Assembly: GCA_002409975.1 (NCBI GenBank)
Contig: DHOO01000088.1
Location: 1-21,710 of the forward strand
Source: Firmicutes bacterium UBA5388
GTDB taxonomy: Bacteria; Bacillota; UBA4882; UBA10575
Length of the DNA stretch: 21,710 bases
Direction: 5' to 3'
Below, in pieces: positions 1 to 7,709 of the stretch. The notes below the pieces were generated by a model. The model saw only the letters and a program-made list of their open reading frames with translations. It did not search any database and was not told where the DNA came from. Position 1 is the first letter of the stretch, and each line of letters opens with the position of its first letter. A program made the position numbers and the translations under genes.

Positions 1-48
1 GGCTTCCCAAGCCGAGGATCGCGGGTTCGAATCCCGTCGCCCGCTCCA
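1..48 (+). tRNA. tRNA-Gly (anticodon CCC), 5' end missing
   Basis: The window opens inside a tRNA gene. The anticodon loop TTCCCAA is closed by GGC/GCC at positions 1-13, giving anticodon CCC, which reads GGG glycine codons. The T arm (GCGGG, loop TTCGAAT, CCCGT) and an encoded CCA end at 46-48 are intact. The D arm and the 5' acceptor strand lie upstream of the window. The next tRNA starts only 15 bases downstream, so this is part of a tRNA cluster. Confidence 0.88.
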
Positions 49-63
49 TTTATTTCTCTTTAT

Positions 64-139
64 GCTGGCGTAGCTCAATCGGCAGAGCAGCGGTATCGTA
101 AACCGCAGGTTGTCCGTTCAATTCGGATCGCCAGCTCCA
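64..139 (+). tRNA. tRNA-Thr (anticodon CGT)
   Basis: This is a complete 76-base cloverleaf. The acceptor stem is GCTGGCG/CGCCAGC with encoded CCA at 137-139. The D stem is GCTC/GAGC. The anticodon stem GCGGT/ACCGC closes the loop ATCGTAA, giving anticodon CGT for ACG threonine codons. The T stem GTCCG/CGGAT has one G-T pair around the loop TTCAATT. It is probably co-transcribed with the preceding tRNA-Gly. Confidence 0.93.
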
Positions 140-144
140 GTTAA

Positions 145-177
145 AAAAGAAATCCGGTCAAGCCGGATTTTTCTTTT
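145..177. terminator. Bidirectional intrinsic terminator
   Basis: Inverted repeat AATCCGG (151-157) and CCGGATT (163-169) has a 5-base loop. It is preceded by an A-rich run and followed by a T-rich run, so it can work on both strands. It ends the tRNA cluster on the plus strand and the convergent HAD gene, which stops at 208, on the minus strand. Confidence 0.85.
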
Positions 178-207
178 GCCCATAATCGAAACCATGATCT
201 TCGATGT

Positions 208-870
208 TCATTTTCTGTTGATCAAGGCCTGTAAGCCATCAATCGATATGTCCTCTAAAGAGTCAACAATTCTGTCCGCAAGAGAAAGATCCTGTCCCCC
301 TGAATTTATGTTCTTAAAACCTATGCATTTCATCGCTCCCGCCTTGGCTGCCTTCACCCCATTTTCAGAATCCTCTATTACCACACAGTTTTCAGGTTTA
401 ACTCCCAAGAGCCCCGCAGTATGTAGGAAAATATCCGGAGCCGGTTTACCTTTAGCCATATCTTCTCCAGTAACCACGGCTTGAAAATACTCTGCGATCT
501 GATACTTTTTTAGAATGGTTTCAATATATTCTAAAGGGGAAGAAGAAGCAAGCCCTATGGGAATACCTTTCTCCCTAAGAGTATTAAGCAGAGGTAGAAC
601 TCCTTTAATTAACCCATCCTCATGTTTTTGCAATAGTTGAATTTTTTTCTGCACTTGCCTTTGAAAAAGTTCCGGGAGTGACTGGGGTAAAGCAAATTTA
701 CTTTTTAAAAACACCCACATTTCTGAATTGGTTTTACCGATAAAAGTCGCATAGTCCTCCCTAGAAAGGGTAAATCCCAGTTCTTCATAGAGTTCAAAGT
801 TCGCTTCCAAATGCCACGGTTCACTATCAACGATAACACCATCCATATCAAAAATAACTGCCTCAAGCAT
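208..870 (-). CDS. HAD-superfamily hydrolase, beta-phosphoglucomutase-like
   Basis: The 220-residue protein has all four HAD motifs: FDMDG with nucleophile D8 and general acid/base D10, Ser109/110 in the ASSSP stretch, Lys142 in KGKPAPD, and the acidic IED motif around 166-167. The helical cap between residues about 15 and 85 and the GVIVDSEP sequence after motif I are typical of subfamily IA enzymes such as beta-phosphoglucomutase and sugar-phosphate phosphatases. The ATG is preceded by AAAGGAGGGG at good spacing. It is cytoplasmic. The exact substrate cannot be read from sequence; phosphosugar mutase and phosphatase are both possible. It is a single gene, convergent with the tRNAs and divergent from menG. 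Confidence 0.85.
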   Translation of the reverse strand: MLEAVIFDMDGVIVDSEPWHLEANFELYEELGFTLSREDYATFIGKTNSEMWVFLKSKFALPQSLPELFQRQVQKKIQLLQKHEDGLIKGVLPLLNTLREKGIPIGLASSSPLEYIETILKKYQIAEYFQAVVTGEDMAKGKPAPDIFLHTAGLLGVKPENCVVIEDSENGVKAAKAGAMKCIGFKNINSGGQDLSLADRIVDSLEDISIDGLQALINRK

Positions 871-1160
871 AAGACCCCTCCTTTCAAAGATTAATATGAA
901 CTCTCACTTATTTTTCTGGTTACTTTGTCATTTAAATAATACTATTTCCTCCACATTAACGCTCATCAACCTTTTAGACATTTAGATTAAAAAAAGCAAT
1001 ACCTTATTATGACATTAATTCACAGGTTACTCAAGAACAATTTAGTCAAGCTTTTTGCGTTGTATCCTTTTTAAAAGGTAGTTTTTTAATAAAACCGACA
1101 ATCAATACAGAAAATAAAAAGACAAGGCGCCTCAAATTTATTGAGCGGAGGGGAAAAGCC
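871..1160. other. Divergent intergenic region between HAD gene and menG
   Basis: This AT-rich stretch of about 290 bases holds the ribosome binding site of the HAD gene at its left end and that of menG (GGAGGGG, 1147-1153) at its right end. The menG reading frame is open back to a TAG at 975-977 but has no ATG, GTG or TTG between there and 1251. I could not pick out a convincing promoter for either gene. Confidence 0.5.
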
Positions 1161-1880
1161 ATTTTTCGAAAAAGTACTAAAGAGTGGCGTGTATCAGCGT
1201 TTTTTAAAAGTATTGCCCACCATTATGACCTGGTAAATACAATTGCCAGCTTGGGACAACACCATCACTGGCGGAAATTCACAGTAGAAAAGACCAATCT
1301 CTCTAGCGGCCAACGAGTCTTGGATGTCTGTTGTGGCACTGGCATGATTACTAAAGATTTAGCAAGGAAAGTCGGACCTCGCGGTAATGTCGTTGGTCTA
1401 GATTTATCCCCCGAGATGCTAGCCGTTGCCGAAAAAAACTTAGCGGATTTTGAGTTGAAAAGCATCATTCAACTGGTCAACGGAAACGCAATGGCTCTCC
1501 CCTTTCCTGATAATTCCTTTGATCGGGTCATCATTGGTTATGGGTTACGAAACGTGACCGATATGCGTCAAGCTCTCCGAGAACTTTATCGTGTGCTCAA
1601 ACCTGAGGGAAAAGCAGTCTCTCTAGAGCTTGCTAAACCTTATCCCCCTATTTTTAATAAGCTTTATTATTTATATATGGCAAGGATAGTTCCTTTAACT
1701 GGTTTAATCTTTACCAGCAACAAAGAAGCTTACCTCTATTTACACGATTCAGTTCTTACCTACCCTCATCAATATGAAGTAACCCACATTTTTGAACAGA
1801 TCGGGTTTGAAGAGGTTAACTGTTTTGAATTAAGTTGGGGAATAGCCGCTGTTCATGTAGGAACCAAGCCCTATTCCTAA
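1161..1880 (+). CDS. menG: Demethylmenaquinone/ubiquinone C-methyltransferase (MenG/UbiE family)
   Basis: This class I SAM-dependent methyltransferase would make the last methylation of menaquinone. Motif I (LDVCCGTGM), GLDLSPEM after strand 2, and the family block GLRNVTDMRQALRELYRVLKPEG followed by LELAKP are all present. The first conventional start is TTG 1251 (209 aa), but that has no ribosome binding site and would lose conserved N-terminal sequence. Translation in frame upstream gives FFKSIAHHYDLVNTIASLG, which matches the usual MenG/UbiE N-terminus. GGAGGGG at 1147-1153 lies 7 bases before an in-frame ATT at 1161, so I place the start there (239 aa, normal family length). The start is inferred; the family call is firm. 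No other menaquinone genes are in the window. Confidence 0.82.
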   Translation: MFRKSTKEWRVSAFFKSIAHHYDLVNTIASLGQHHHWRKFTVEKTNLSSGQRVLDVCCGTGMITKDLARKVGPRGNVVGLDLSPEMLAVAEKNLADFELKSIIQLVNGNAMALPFPDNSFDRVIIGYGLRNVTDMRQALRELYRVLKPEGKAVSLELAKPYPPIFNKLYYLYMARIVPLTGLIFTSNKEAYLYLHDSVLTYPHQYEVTHIFEQIGFEEVNCFELSWGIAAVHVGTKPYS

Positions 1881-1973
1881 ATCTAACAAATGGTTATTAA
1901 CGACCAGAAATGTTGTATAAACCTAAAAAATGAGGCCATCTGTACAGCATTTGTCCAGAGTCTTTTACGAGAG

Positions 1974-2002
1974 TTGAAATCTCTGGCAGAAAGATTTATA
2001 AT
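1974..2002 (+). promoter_or_regulatory. Promoter of the cobalamin riboswitch / btuB operon
   Basis: TTGAAA at 1974-1979 and TATAAT at 1997-2002 are separated by exactly 17 bases. The predicted transcript starts about 20 bases before the riboswitch. An inverted repeat CCAGAG/CTCTGG (1955-1960 and 1981-1986) overlaps the promoter and may be incidental. Confidence 0.75.
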
Positions 2003-2029
2003 AGATACTAACAAATGAATAATTTTCCT

Positions 2030-2180
2030 CTCAAGGCGCCTTCGGGCTTAATAGGGAAACAGGTGAAAAACCTGTACGGTCCCGCCACTGTAAGAGGGGA
2101 GTTTCTTAACACTAGCCACTGGCTACGGCTGGTAAGGCGTTAAGAAACGTTGATCCCGAGTCAGGAAACCTGGCCTTGAG
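2030..2180 (+). promoter_or_regulatory. Cobalamin (AdoCbl) riboswitch
   Basis: The hallmark sequences appear in order: TTAATAGGGAA followed by ACAGGTG, a GGTCCCGCCACTGT core, GCCACTGG with its partner stem, and ATCCCGAGTCAGGAAACCTGGCC. The closing stem pairs CTCAAGGC (2030-2037) with GCCTTGAG (2173-2180). Such riboswitches repress B12 uptake or synthesis genes when cobalamin is plentiful. The gene downstream is a BtuB-like receptor, which agrees. Confidence 0.95.
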
Positions 2181-2235
2181 TTGTAAATCACATAACCTAC
2201 GGACGATAGGGGGGTGATAGCGATTTATTGATCAT

Positions 2236-2269
2236 GCCTTTCATCCGTTTTACGGTTAAAGGCTTTTTT
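2236..2269 (+). terminator. Riboswitch expression-platform terminator
   Basis: GCCTTT (2236-2241) pairs with AAAGGC (2258-2263). An inner CCG/CGG helix (2245-2247, 2253-2255) and a run of six T follow the pattern of an intrinsic terminator. Its position 55 bases after the aptamer suggests transcriptional control of the btuB operon by cobalamin. I did not resolve the competing antiterminator helix. Confidence 0.75.
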
Positions 2270-2299
2270 AATTAAATCCCTTAACACGGTCTATTTATC

Positions 2300-2386
2300 T
2301 TGCTCCCTTCCTCGTAATCGGCGCCAACTTTATTGCGCATCCATTTGCCGATACTAATCCAACCAAGCCTTTATTCAGGGGAGCAA
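2300..2386 (+). other. Structured leader element upstream of btuB, unknown role
   Basis: TTGCTCCC (2300-2307) is complementary to GGGAGCAA (2379-2386), and nested inside, ATCGGC (2317-2322) is complementary to GCCGAT (2347-2352). The nested pairs lie between the riboswitch terminator and the btuB ribosome binding site, so they would be part of the read-through mRNA. I do not recognise a known RNA class. Confidence 0.45.
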
Positions 2387-2422
2387 AACGTAAACTTTTG
2401 AATTTAAAGGAGGTTTTTTCCG

Positions 2423-4228
2423 TTGAAAAATAGTCATTTCGCTTTTCTAAAATTATTAATCCTGATCTTCTCCCTCTCTTTAACCCTTCCTCTCCACGCC
2501 AGTCAACAAGCTGAGTTTGATGAGGAGATTGTCGTCACTGCCACCAAAATACCGCTGGCGATTTCCGAAGCTCCGGGTCTGATCCAAACTATCGACCAGG
2601 AAGAGATCAAGGAAAATAATACTCAAAGCGTAGCTGATTTCCTAAACAACCGGGGTTTTACCGTCTCCACTCAGGGCGGGGATTGTTCTGTCGCCACCAT
2701 TCGGCTAGATGGCGTCGCGGCTAATCAAACAGTGATCTTGATCGATGGTGTGCCGGTGCAAGGAGGAACTCTTGGAGAGGTAGACTTGAGTTATCTTCCC
2801 CTGGTCGGCGTAGAAAAAATTGAAGTGGTGAACGGTCCCTTATCCGCGCTGTATGGCGCTAATGCCCTCGGCGGGGTGGTTAATATAATACCTGAGCTAA
2901 CCGGAGCGCCGAAATTTCTTCTTAATCTAAGCGGCGGTTCGTTTTCTTCGGGTCGCGCCGGAATGCAGATCAAAAGCGAAGATTGGGGCCTAACCATCGG
3001 CGGTAATACTACCAAGGGTCACCGCCCCCATTCCGCCACCGAGGGATTCCATCTATCCGCTCAGTATAATCTAGCCAAGCTCCATGATGATTTTCTGAAA
3101 ATCTACAGCGGATACCGGACTAAAAATGCCCAGATTCCCGGTTCTTTCCCGGGAAACCAGACCGATGAAAATTTCTTCTTAAACTTGTCAGGCAAGAAAG
3201 GTCTGGGCGTCGGTTACGGGGAAGGTAAACTCTTCTACCAGACCTGGGATAACTCCTACGAAGACTTAACCATGAATACTCAGGATTCTCACCTCTCTCA
3301 AAGATGGGGAACCGATCTCTCTTATTGCTACGAAGGGGAAAACCACCGGCTTTTGAACGGCTTGTCTTACTACTATGACACTTTCAAAAGCACGACCACC
3401 GGCGATCACCAGCGGCACGAAGTTGGGGTTTACCTTCAAGACCTGTGGGACCTCAACGACTACCTGCTGCTCCACTCCGGTCTGCGCTGGGATCAGATCG
3501 CTGACCTTTCAGCGCTTTCCCCCCGGATTGGCGTGATCGGTTTTCTCTCCGACCGGCTGAACCTAGGGATCAATATTGGCGCTGCTTTCCGCGCGCCAAC
3601 AATCAATGATTTATACTATACTGATTTAGCATGGAATTCTTACGGAAACCCCAATCTTAAACCAGAAAAGGGGCATAAACTGGAAGTGACCGGTAACTGG
3701 AGAAGTTCGCGCTCTTCCTTATCGGCTAATCTTTTTCAATCGCATCTAAACGACGGTATTGTCTGGACTTTTGCTGATGGTAAATACATGCCGGAAAATA
3801 TTGATAAACTAAAAACCACCGGTTTCAACCTGCGTTCGGAACATAACTGGGGTCCGGTTATTACCAGTATCGGCTACACCTTCCTTAATAAACTAGGCTG
3901 GGACGCGCAAACCAAGAAATACAACCGGGATCTAAATGTCTTTGGTCAACACCGGTTAAACCTTAAAGCCCGCGCCACTTTAGGAAAGTTCAACGTAAAA
4001 ACCGGATGCCAATTTATCGCCAACCGTAATCAGCAAAAAGATGAAAATTGGCAGGATGTCGCCATGCCAGACTACGCTCTCTTCTCCGTCGGCCTGCAGT
4101 ATAAGTTCAATGATGTTTTATCCTGTAGCTTAGACGCCGAAAATATTACCAATGCGGTTTATGAAATTCATAAGAACTATCCGATGCCAAAAAGAAATTT
4201 CCAATTTAACTTAAGTTATCACTACTGA
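2423..4228 (+). CDS. btuB: TonB-dependent outer-membrane vitamin B12 receptor (BtuB-like)
   Basis: The 601-residue protein starts with a Sec signal peptide (hydrophobic to about residue 24, cleavage likely after LHA at 27). A TonB box, EEIVVTA at 34-40, follows, then the plug domain (about 45-155; VILIDGVPVQGG, EVVNGPLSALYGANALGGVVNI) and a 22-strand-type beta-barrel ending in the aromatic sequence NLSYHY. It is predicted to bind cobalamin at the cell surface and pass it to the periplasm using TonB energy. The substrate call rests on the cobalamin riboswitch in the same leader. The start is TTG 2423, preceded by AAAGGAGG. It heads an operon with tonB, exbB and exbD. Confidence 0.92.
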   Translation: MKNSHFAFLKLLILIFSLSLTLPLHASQQAEFDEEIVVTATKIPLAISEAPGLIQTIDQEEIKENNTQSVADFLNNRGFTVSTQGGDCSVATIRLDGVAANQTVILIDGVPVQGGTLGEVDLSYLPLVGVEKIEVVNGPLSALYGANALGGVVNIIPELTGAPKFLLNLSGGSFSSGRAGMQIKSEDWGLTIGGNTTKGHRPHSATEGFHLSAQYNLAKLHDDFLKIYSGYRTKNAQIPGSFPGNQTDENFFLNLSGKKGLGVGYGEGKLFYQTWDNSYEDLTMNTQDSHLSQRWGTDLSYCYEGENHRLLNGLSYYYDTFKSTTTGDHQRHEVGVYLQDLWDLNDYLLLHSGLRWDQIADLSALSPRIGVIGFLSDRLNLGINIGAAFRAPTINDLYYTDLAWNSYGNPNLKPEKGHKLEVTGNWRSSRSSLSANLFQSHLNDGIVWTFADGKYMPENIDKLKTTGFNLRSEHNWGPVITSIGYTFLNKLGWDAQTKKYNRDLNVFGQHRLNLKARATLGKFNVKTGCQFIANRNQQKDENWQDVAMPDYALFSVGLQYKFNDVLSCSLDAENITNAVYEIHKNYPMPKRNFQFNLSYHY

Positions 4229-4238
4229 GGTGTTTTCT

Positions 4239-5096
4239 TTGTTGTTCAAAGCCCTAATCATCTCAATCCTTCTCCATGTTCTTGTATTATGCTGGGCAGG
4301 CGCCAACCTGCCCTTCTCTCCTGCCCGGCAGAAGAGGAGTATTCCTGCTCCCCCCACCCATCAGATTATTTCCCTGGTCGAGCCATCAGTCCTCACTGTG
4401 GCGCAACCGGTCGTTGGGGAAGCGCCGCCAATTGTCGAAACCGCACCGGCAGAGGTCAACGGGCCTCGGCCCCTCCAGAAACAAGCACCCACGGTGGAGG
4501 CACGACCTTCGCCGGTCGTGCCCTTCATTGAAAAAACAGGAACAGAACAGCTTCCTCATGACATGGAACCGGAACCATCCCTGCCGCAAGAAAGTGAAAG
4601 AGCCGTTTCTTCCTTAACTTCGACCAGCATGAAGCAGAAGGAGGCTTCTACCACTGAGGAGGAAACAGGTGTTTCCTCCTCCACTGAAAAGCTGACAGTA
4701 AATACTGGGCAAGTAATTTCCGAAAATAAGCCTGTTGCTCCCTTAAGCCATGAGCCGGCATCTAATGATACTCTATACGAGTATGAAACAAAGTCGGTGG
4801 TCCCGACTTGGCCTGAAGTTCAAAATGATCCGGTGAAGAGCTATCATCTTAATCCGGTTTATCCGCGTCAAGCGCGACGAAGGGGTTGGGAGGGCACGGT
4901 CTGTTTACAGGCGCTCATCAATAAAGAAGGAAAAGTGGCGGAAGCTTCTGTCTCAACTTCATCCGGTTTTGAGCTCTTAGACCAAGCAGCGCTGGAGGCG
5001 GTAAAACAATGGCAATATCAATGGCCGCCCCAACAACCGGAAGCTTTAAACGAAAAATTGATTGTCATCAAAGTAATCTTCGAATTGGAGGAATAA
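4239..5096 (+). CDS. tonB: TonB energy-transducing protein
   Basis: An N-terminal membrane helix (FKALIISILLHVLVLCWAG) is followed by a long low-complexity Pro/Glu/Ser/Thr-rich linker to about residue 200. The C-terminal TonB domain contains YPRQARRRGWEGTVCLQALINKEGKV, the SSGFELLDQAALEAVKQW core and a final beta-strand. The protein spans the periplasm to contact the TonB box of BtuB. An in-frame GTG at 4230 would extend the protein slightly, but GAGG at 4227-4230 is best spaced for TTG 4239 (285 aa). The gene begins 10 bases after the btuB stop and ends 2 bases before exbB. Confidence 0.9.
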   Translation: MLFKALIISILLHVLVLCWAGANLPFSPARQKRSIPAPPTHQIISLVEPSVLTVAQPVVGEAPPIVETAPAEVNGPRPLQKQAPTVEARPSPVVPFIEKTGTEQLPHDMEPEPSLPQESERAVSSLTSTSMKQKEASTTEEETGVSSSTEKLTVNTGQVISENKPVAPLSHEPASNDTLYEYETKSVVPTWPEVQNDPVKSYHLNPVYPRQARRRGWEGTVCLQALINKEGKVAEASVSTSSGFELLDQAALEAVKQWQYQWPPQQPEALNEKLIVIKVIFELEE

Positions 5097-5098
5097 TT

Positions 5099-5542
5099 AT
5101 GCTTTTGCTGGAAGAAGGAGGGTTTTTTATCTGGCCTTTACTGGCTTGCTCAATTCTAATGGTCGCCATTGTAATTGAGCGCTTGATGGTGTTTTCTACT
5201 TATATGAAAAAACCTTTAGGTTCGTACGAAAGGCCGGCAGTCATTATTGAAATCCTGAGGAACCGTCTCACTGCTTTAAATACGATTATCATCATCGCGC
5301 CGCTGCTTGGGCTATTAGGCACGGTCACCGGACTAATGAAATGTTTTCATCTGTTAGGCGACAAGGTAACAGTCTATAACCCACAAGCGATCAGTCTCGG
5401 AATTAGTGAAGCCCTGCTGACAACGGCGGTTGGTTTAATCATCACTGTAGTGGGACTGGTCTTTTATAACTACTTCTCTTCACTTCTGGAAAAATATGTT
5501 TATAGATATAATTCCCAACCAGAGGAGGAGGTCAATGAGTAA
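5099..5542 (+). CDS. exbB: ExbB/TolQ-family proton-channel protein, compact form
   Basis: The 147-residue protein has three membrane helices: about 9-30, then about 63-80 with the family signature PLLGLLGTVTGLM, and about 105-130 (ALLTTAVGLIITVVGLVFYNYF). With ExbD it forms the proton-driven motor for TonB. It is shorter than common ExbB proteins because the cytoplasmic loop between helices 1 and 2 is only about 30 residues. The ATG at 5099 follows TTGGAGGAATAATT; an in-frame upstream start lies inside tonB and gives a sequence unlike ExbB. It overlaps exbD by 8 bases, implying translational coupling. Confidence 0.88.
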   Translation: MLLLEEGGFFIWPLLACSILMVAIVIERLMVFSTYMKKPLGSYERPAVIIEILRNRLTALNTIIIIAPLLGLLGTVTGLMKCFHLLGDKVTVYNPQAISLGISEALLTTAVGLIITVVGLVFYNYFSSLLEKYVYRYNSQPEEEVNE

Positions 5543-5960
5543 GAAACAAATTTCTCTCCGTCCTTTACCCCAACCCCGAGTGGAGATTATCAACCTCATT
5601 GATGTCCTGATTACTCTGATCGCTTTTTTTATGCTGACCACGGTTTTTGCTGAGCAGCATCGCCGTTTAGAACTTGAACTGCCTGTCGTCCAACATACCG
5701 AAAGTATTGTTACTCTTCCCGAACACGATTTTCTCCTTTTAGAGCTGGAACAAAGCGGTCTTATATATTATCAAGGCTCTCAAGTTTCAGTTCTCGCTTT
5801 ATCGGAAATTCTACGGCTGGAAGACCCCTTAACTCCAATTTTAGTAAGGGCTGACCGGGATTGTCGCTATGAAGCGGTCGTCAGGATAATTGATCTCCTC
5901 ACAGATGCCGGTTTGAGGAGACTGGCGCTTGAAGTAAAAGAACAGCCTAGTGACAAATAA
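5535..5960 (+). CDS. exbD: ExbD/TolR-family protein
   Basis: The 141-residue protein has a short cytoplasmic N-terminus, one membrane helix (INLIDVLITLIAFFMLTTVF) carrying the conserved Asp that serves proton conduction in ExbD/TolR proteins, and a periplasmic domain with the family tail pattern TPILVRADRDCRYEAVVRIIDLLTDAGLRRLALEV. GAGGAGG precedes the ATG at 5535. It is the last gene of the btuB operon. The 89 bases to the convergent phosphorylase gene show no clear terminator. Confidence 0.88.
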   Translation: MSKKQISLRPLPQPRVEIINLIDVLITLIAFFMLTTVFAEQHRRLELELPVVQHTESIVTLPEHDFLLLELEQSGLIYYQGSQVSVLALSEILRLEDPLTPILVRADRDCRYEAVVRIIDLLTDAGLRRLALEVKEQPSDK

Positions 5961-6049
5961 AAAAAGATGATTTAAAACAATGCCGAACGCCTTGACAAAC
6001 ATCGTAGAATTCTGTAGGCGATCACTGTTTTGTCGTTAAGTTTAAAAAA

Positions 6050-7684
6050 TCACTTAGGCGCTTCCTTAATCTTGTAGAGCTGCTCATAATAATCGCGGAG
6101 CATGCGAGCGGCAGAAAACCTTTCCTCTGCCATCTCGATGCTGACGCGCATCATCTCCTGCCATTTTTCGCGTCGCTCATAATAGGTGGGGATAATTTCT
6201 GTCAATAAGACCTGATAAAGTGATTCCGTATCCACCTTGTCCTGTTCCGGTCCTTCGTAGCCATCCCCAATCTGCCAGCCGGTTAAGCCCGGCTGATAGC
6301 CTTCAGGCCACCATCCATCCAAAACGCTAAAATTTAGGACACCGTTCATGGCCGCCTTCATACCTGAAGTCCCACTGGCCTCCTTGGGTCTTCTCGGGTT
6401 ATTAAGCCACAAATCGCACCCGCTGGTCATTAACCGACCGAGTTTCATATCATAATCTTCAAGAAAAACCACACTTTCCGGGTAAACAGTAGTCATCCTA
6501 TAGAGGTGGCTAATGATCTTCTTCCCCTCAAGATCATTGGGATGAGTTTTCCCGGCAAAGAGCAACTGCAGCCTTCCTTTTCTTAACAAAGAATCGATCA
6601 CTTCCGGTTTTCGAAAGATCAGGTCGCCTCTTTTGTACGGAACCTGCCTCCGGGCAAAACCAATAGTTAAGACCTCTTCTTTTAATTTAACGCCATTCCG
6701 TAAGAGCACCTCTTGCAGAAGCCGCCGTTTAGCCGCCAAATGTGGCGCCCACAGGTCTGCTCCCCGCCGGTAGGCGCGGGCAAGCTCTGGATCTTGCCAC
6801 GTTCCATTATGTACACCATTAGTAATCCCGATAATCCGAGGAACCCCCTGAACAGAGCTCCACATTTTATTAGCAGTCCGCGCGTGTAATTGAGCCACCG
6901 CATTTACTCTTTTAGCGAGTCTCATCCCGGCTACTGTCATACTAAAAGGTTCACCGCCCAGTTTTAACATCTCACCAAAGGTAAGACCATTATAAGCCCC
7001 CATATATCGTAGAAGTTCATGTTCGTGAACCTCATTTCCCGCTTTAACCGGCGTATGAGTAGTAAAGACAATCTGTTTCTTGGTTTCCTCCAGCGCTTCG
7101 GCAAAGGAGTATCCCTGACTCTCAATTTTTTCCCGGATTAACTCAATACCGGCCAACACCGGGTGGCTATCATTAAAATGATAGCAATCTATCTTCAACC
7201 CGAGTTCCTTTAAAGCGCGGATCCCACCGATCCCCAAAATCATCTCCTGCGCGACCCGTTCTTCCGAAAACCAGCCGTACAATTGTCCGGTAAGTAAACG
7301 ATCTTCATTCTCCGGCAGATTAGTGTCTAACAGATATAAAGGGACATTTTGAAAGCAAGCGCACTTCCAGATTTTACACTTAACTTGCCGCCCTCTAATC
7401 CTTACTTGCACTGTTGTTCCCGTATCCTCCAAAAAATCATAACGATACTCATAAAAGCTATCATAGACCAGCCCATTACGATCAATTAATTGCCTGGTAT
7501 AGCCCTGTCGCCAAAGAATTCCTACTCCTACCATTGGGTAATTTTCATCCCGTGCCGCCTTCAAAATATCGCCAGCAAGAATCCCTAACCCCCCTGAATA
7601 GATTTTAAAGTCTTCATGCAGGCCAAATTCCATACAAAAGTAAGCCACGGTTGGTATCTTACCGGTGACCGGATTGTCTTTCAT
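6050..7684 (-). CDS. glgP: Alpha-glucan (glycogen/maltodextrin) phosphorylase, short form (GT35)
   Basis: The enzyme releases glucose-1-phosphate from alpha-1,4-glucans using pyridoxal phosphate. Family blocks are visible: YFCMEFGLHEDFKIYSGGLG near the N-terminus, HFNDSHPVLAGIELI, TTHTPVKAGNE, and EASGTSGMKAAMNGVLNFS, in which Lys443 is the expected PLP-binding lysine. At 544 residues it belongs to the compact bacterial/archaeal phosphorylase group (about 540-570 aa or longer with extra domains) rather than the 800-residue E. coli GlgP type. The start follows GGAGGGAGAACTTGA. It lies 25 bases downstream of a GH13 gene on the same strand, so the pair probably works together on storage or dietary glucan. 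Confidence 0.92.
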   Translation of the reverse strand: MKDNPVTGKIPTVAYFCMEFGLHEDFKIYSGGLGILAGDILKAARDENYPMVGVGILWRQGYTRQLIDRNGLVYDSFYEYRYDFLEDTGTTVQVRIRGRQVKCKIWKCACFQNVPLYLLDTNLPENEDRLLTGQLYGWFSEERVAQEMILGIGGIRALKELGLKIDCYHFNDSHPVLAGIELIREKIESQGYSFAEALEETKKQIVFTTHTPVKAGNEVHEHELLRYMGAYNGLTFGEMLKLGGEPFSMTVAGMRLAKRVNAVAQLHARTANKMWSSVQGVPRIIGITNGVHNGTWQDPELARAYRRGADLWAPHLAAKRRLLQEVLLRNGVKLKEEVLTIGFARRQVPYKRGDLIFRKPEVIDSLLRKGRLQLLFAGKTHPNDLEGKKIISHLYRMTTVYPESVVFLEDYDMKLGRLMTSGCDLWLNNPRRPKEASGTSGMKAAMNGVLNFSVLDGWWPEGYQPGLTGWQIGDGYEGPEQDKVDTESLYQVLLTEIIPTYYERREKWQEMMRVSIEMAEERFSAARMLRDYYEQLYKIKEAPK

Positions 7685-7709
7685 TCAAGTTCTCCCTCCA
7701 AGTTTCAAG

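Noticed and set aside
110..484. 124-aa plus-strand frame over the tRNA and HAD gene
   Set aside because: It starts inside tRNA-Thr and is antisense to the clear HAD coding frame.
1050..1063. 14-mer GCTTTTTGCGTTGT shared with 21645-21658
   Set aside because: A few shared 14-mers are expected by chance in a window this size, and the flanks do not match.
4276..4617. Open frames of 113 and 80 aa inside tonB
   Set aside because: They are alternate frames of the Pro-rich TonB linker, have no ribosome binding site and contain Cys/Arg-rich nonsense-like sequence.
5009..5098. Upstream extension of exbB into tonB
   Set aside because: The added 30 residues are out-of-frame tonB sequence, and a ribosome binding site precedes ATG 5099.
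5961..6049. Terminator between convergent exbD and glgP
   Set aside because: I looked on both strands and found no stem with a T run; only weak pairings.
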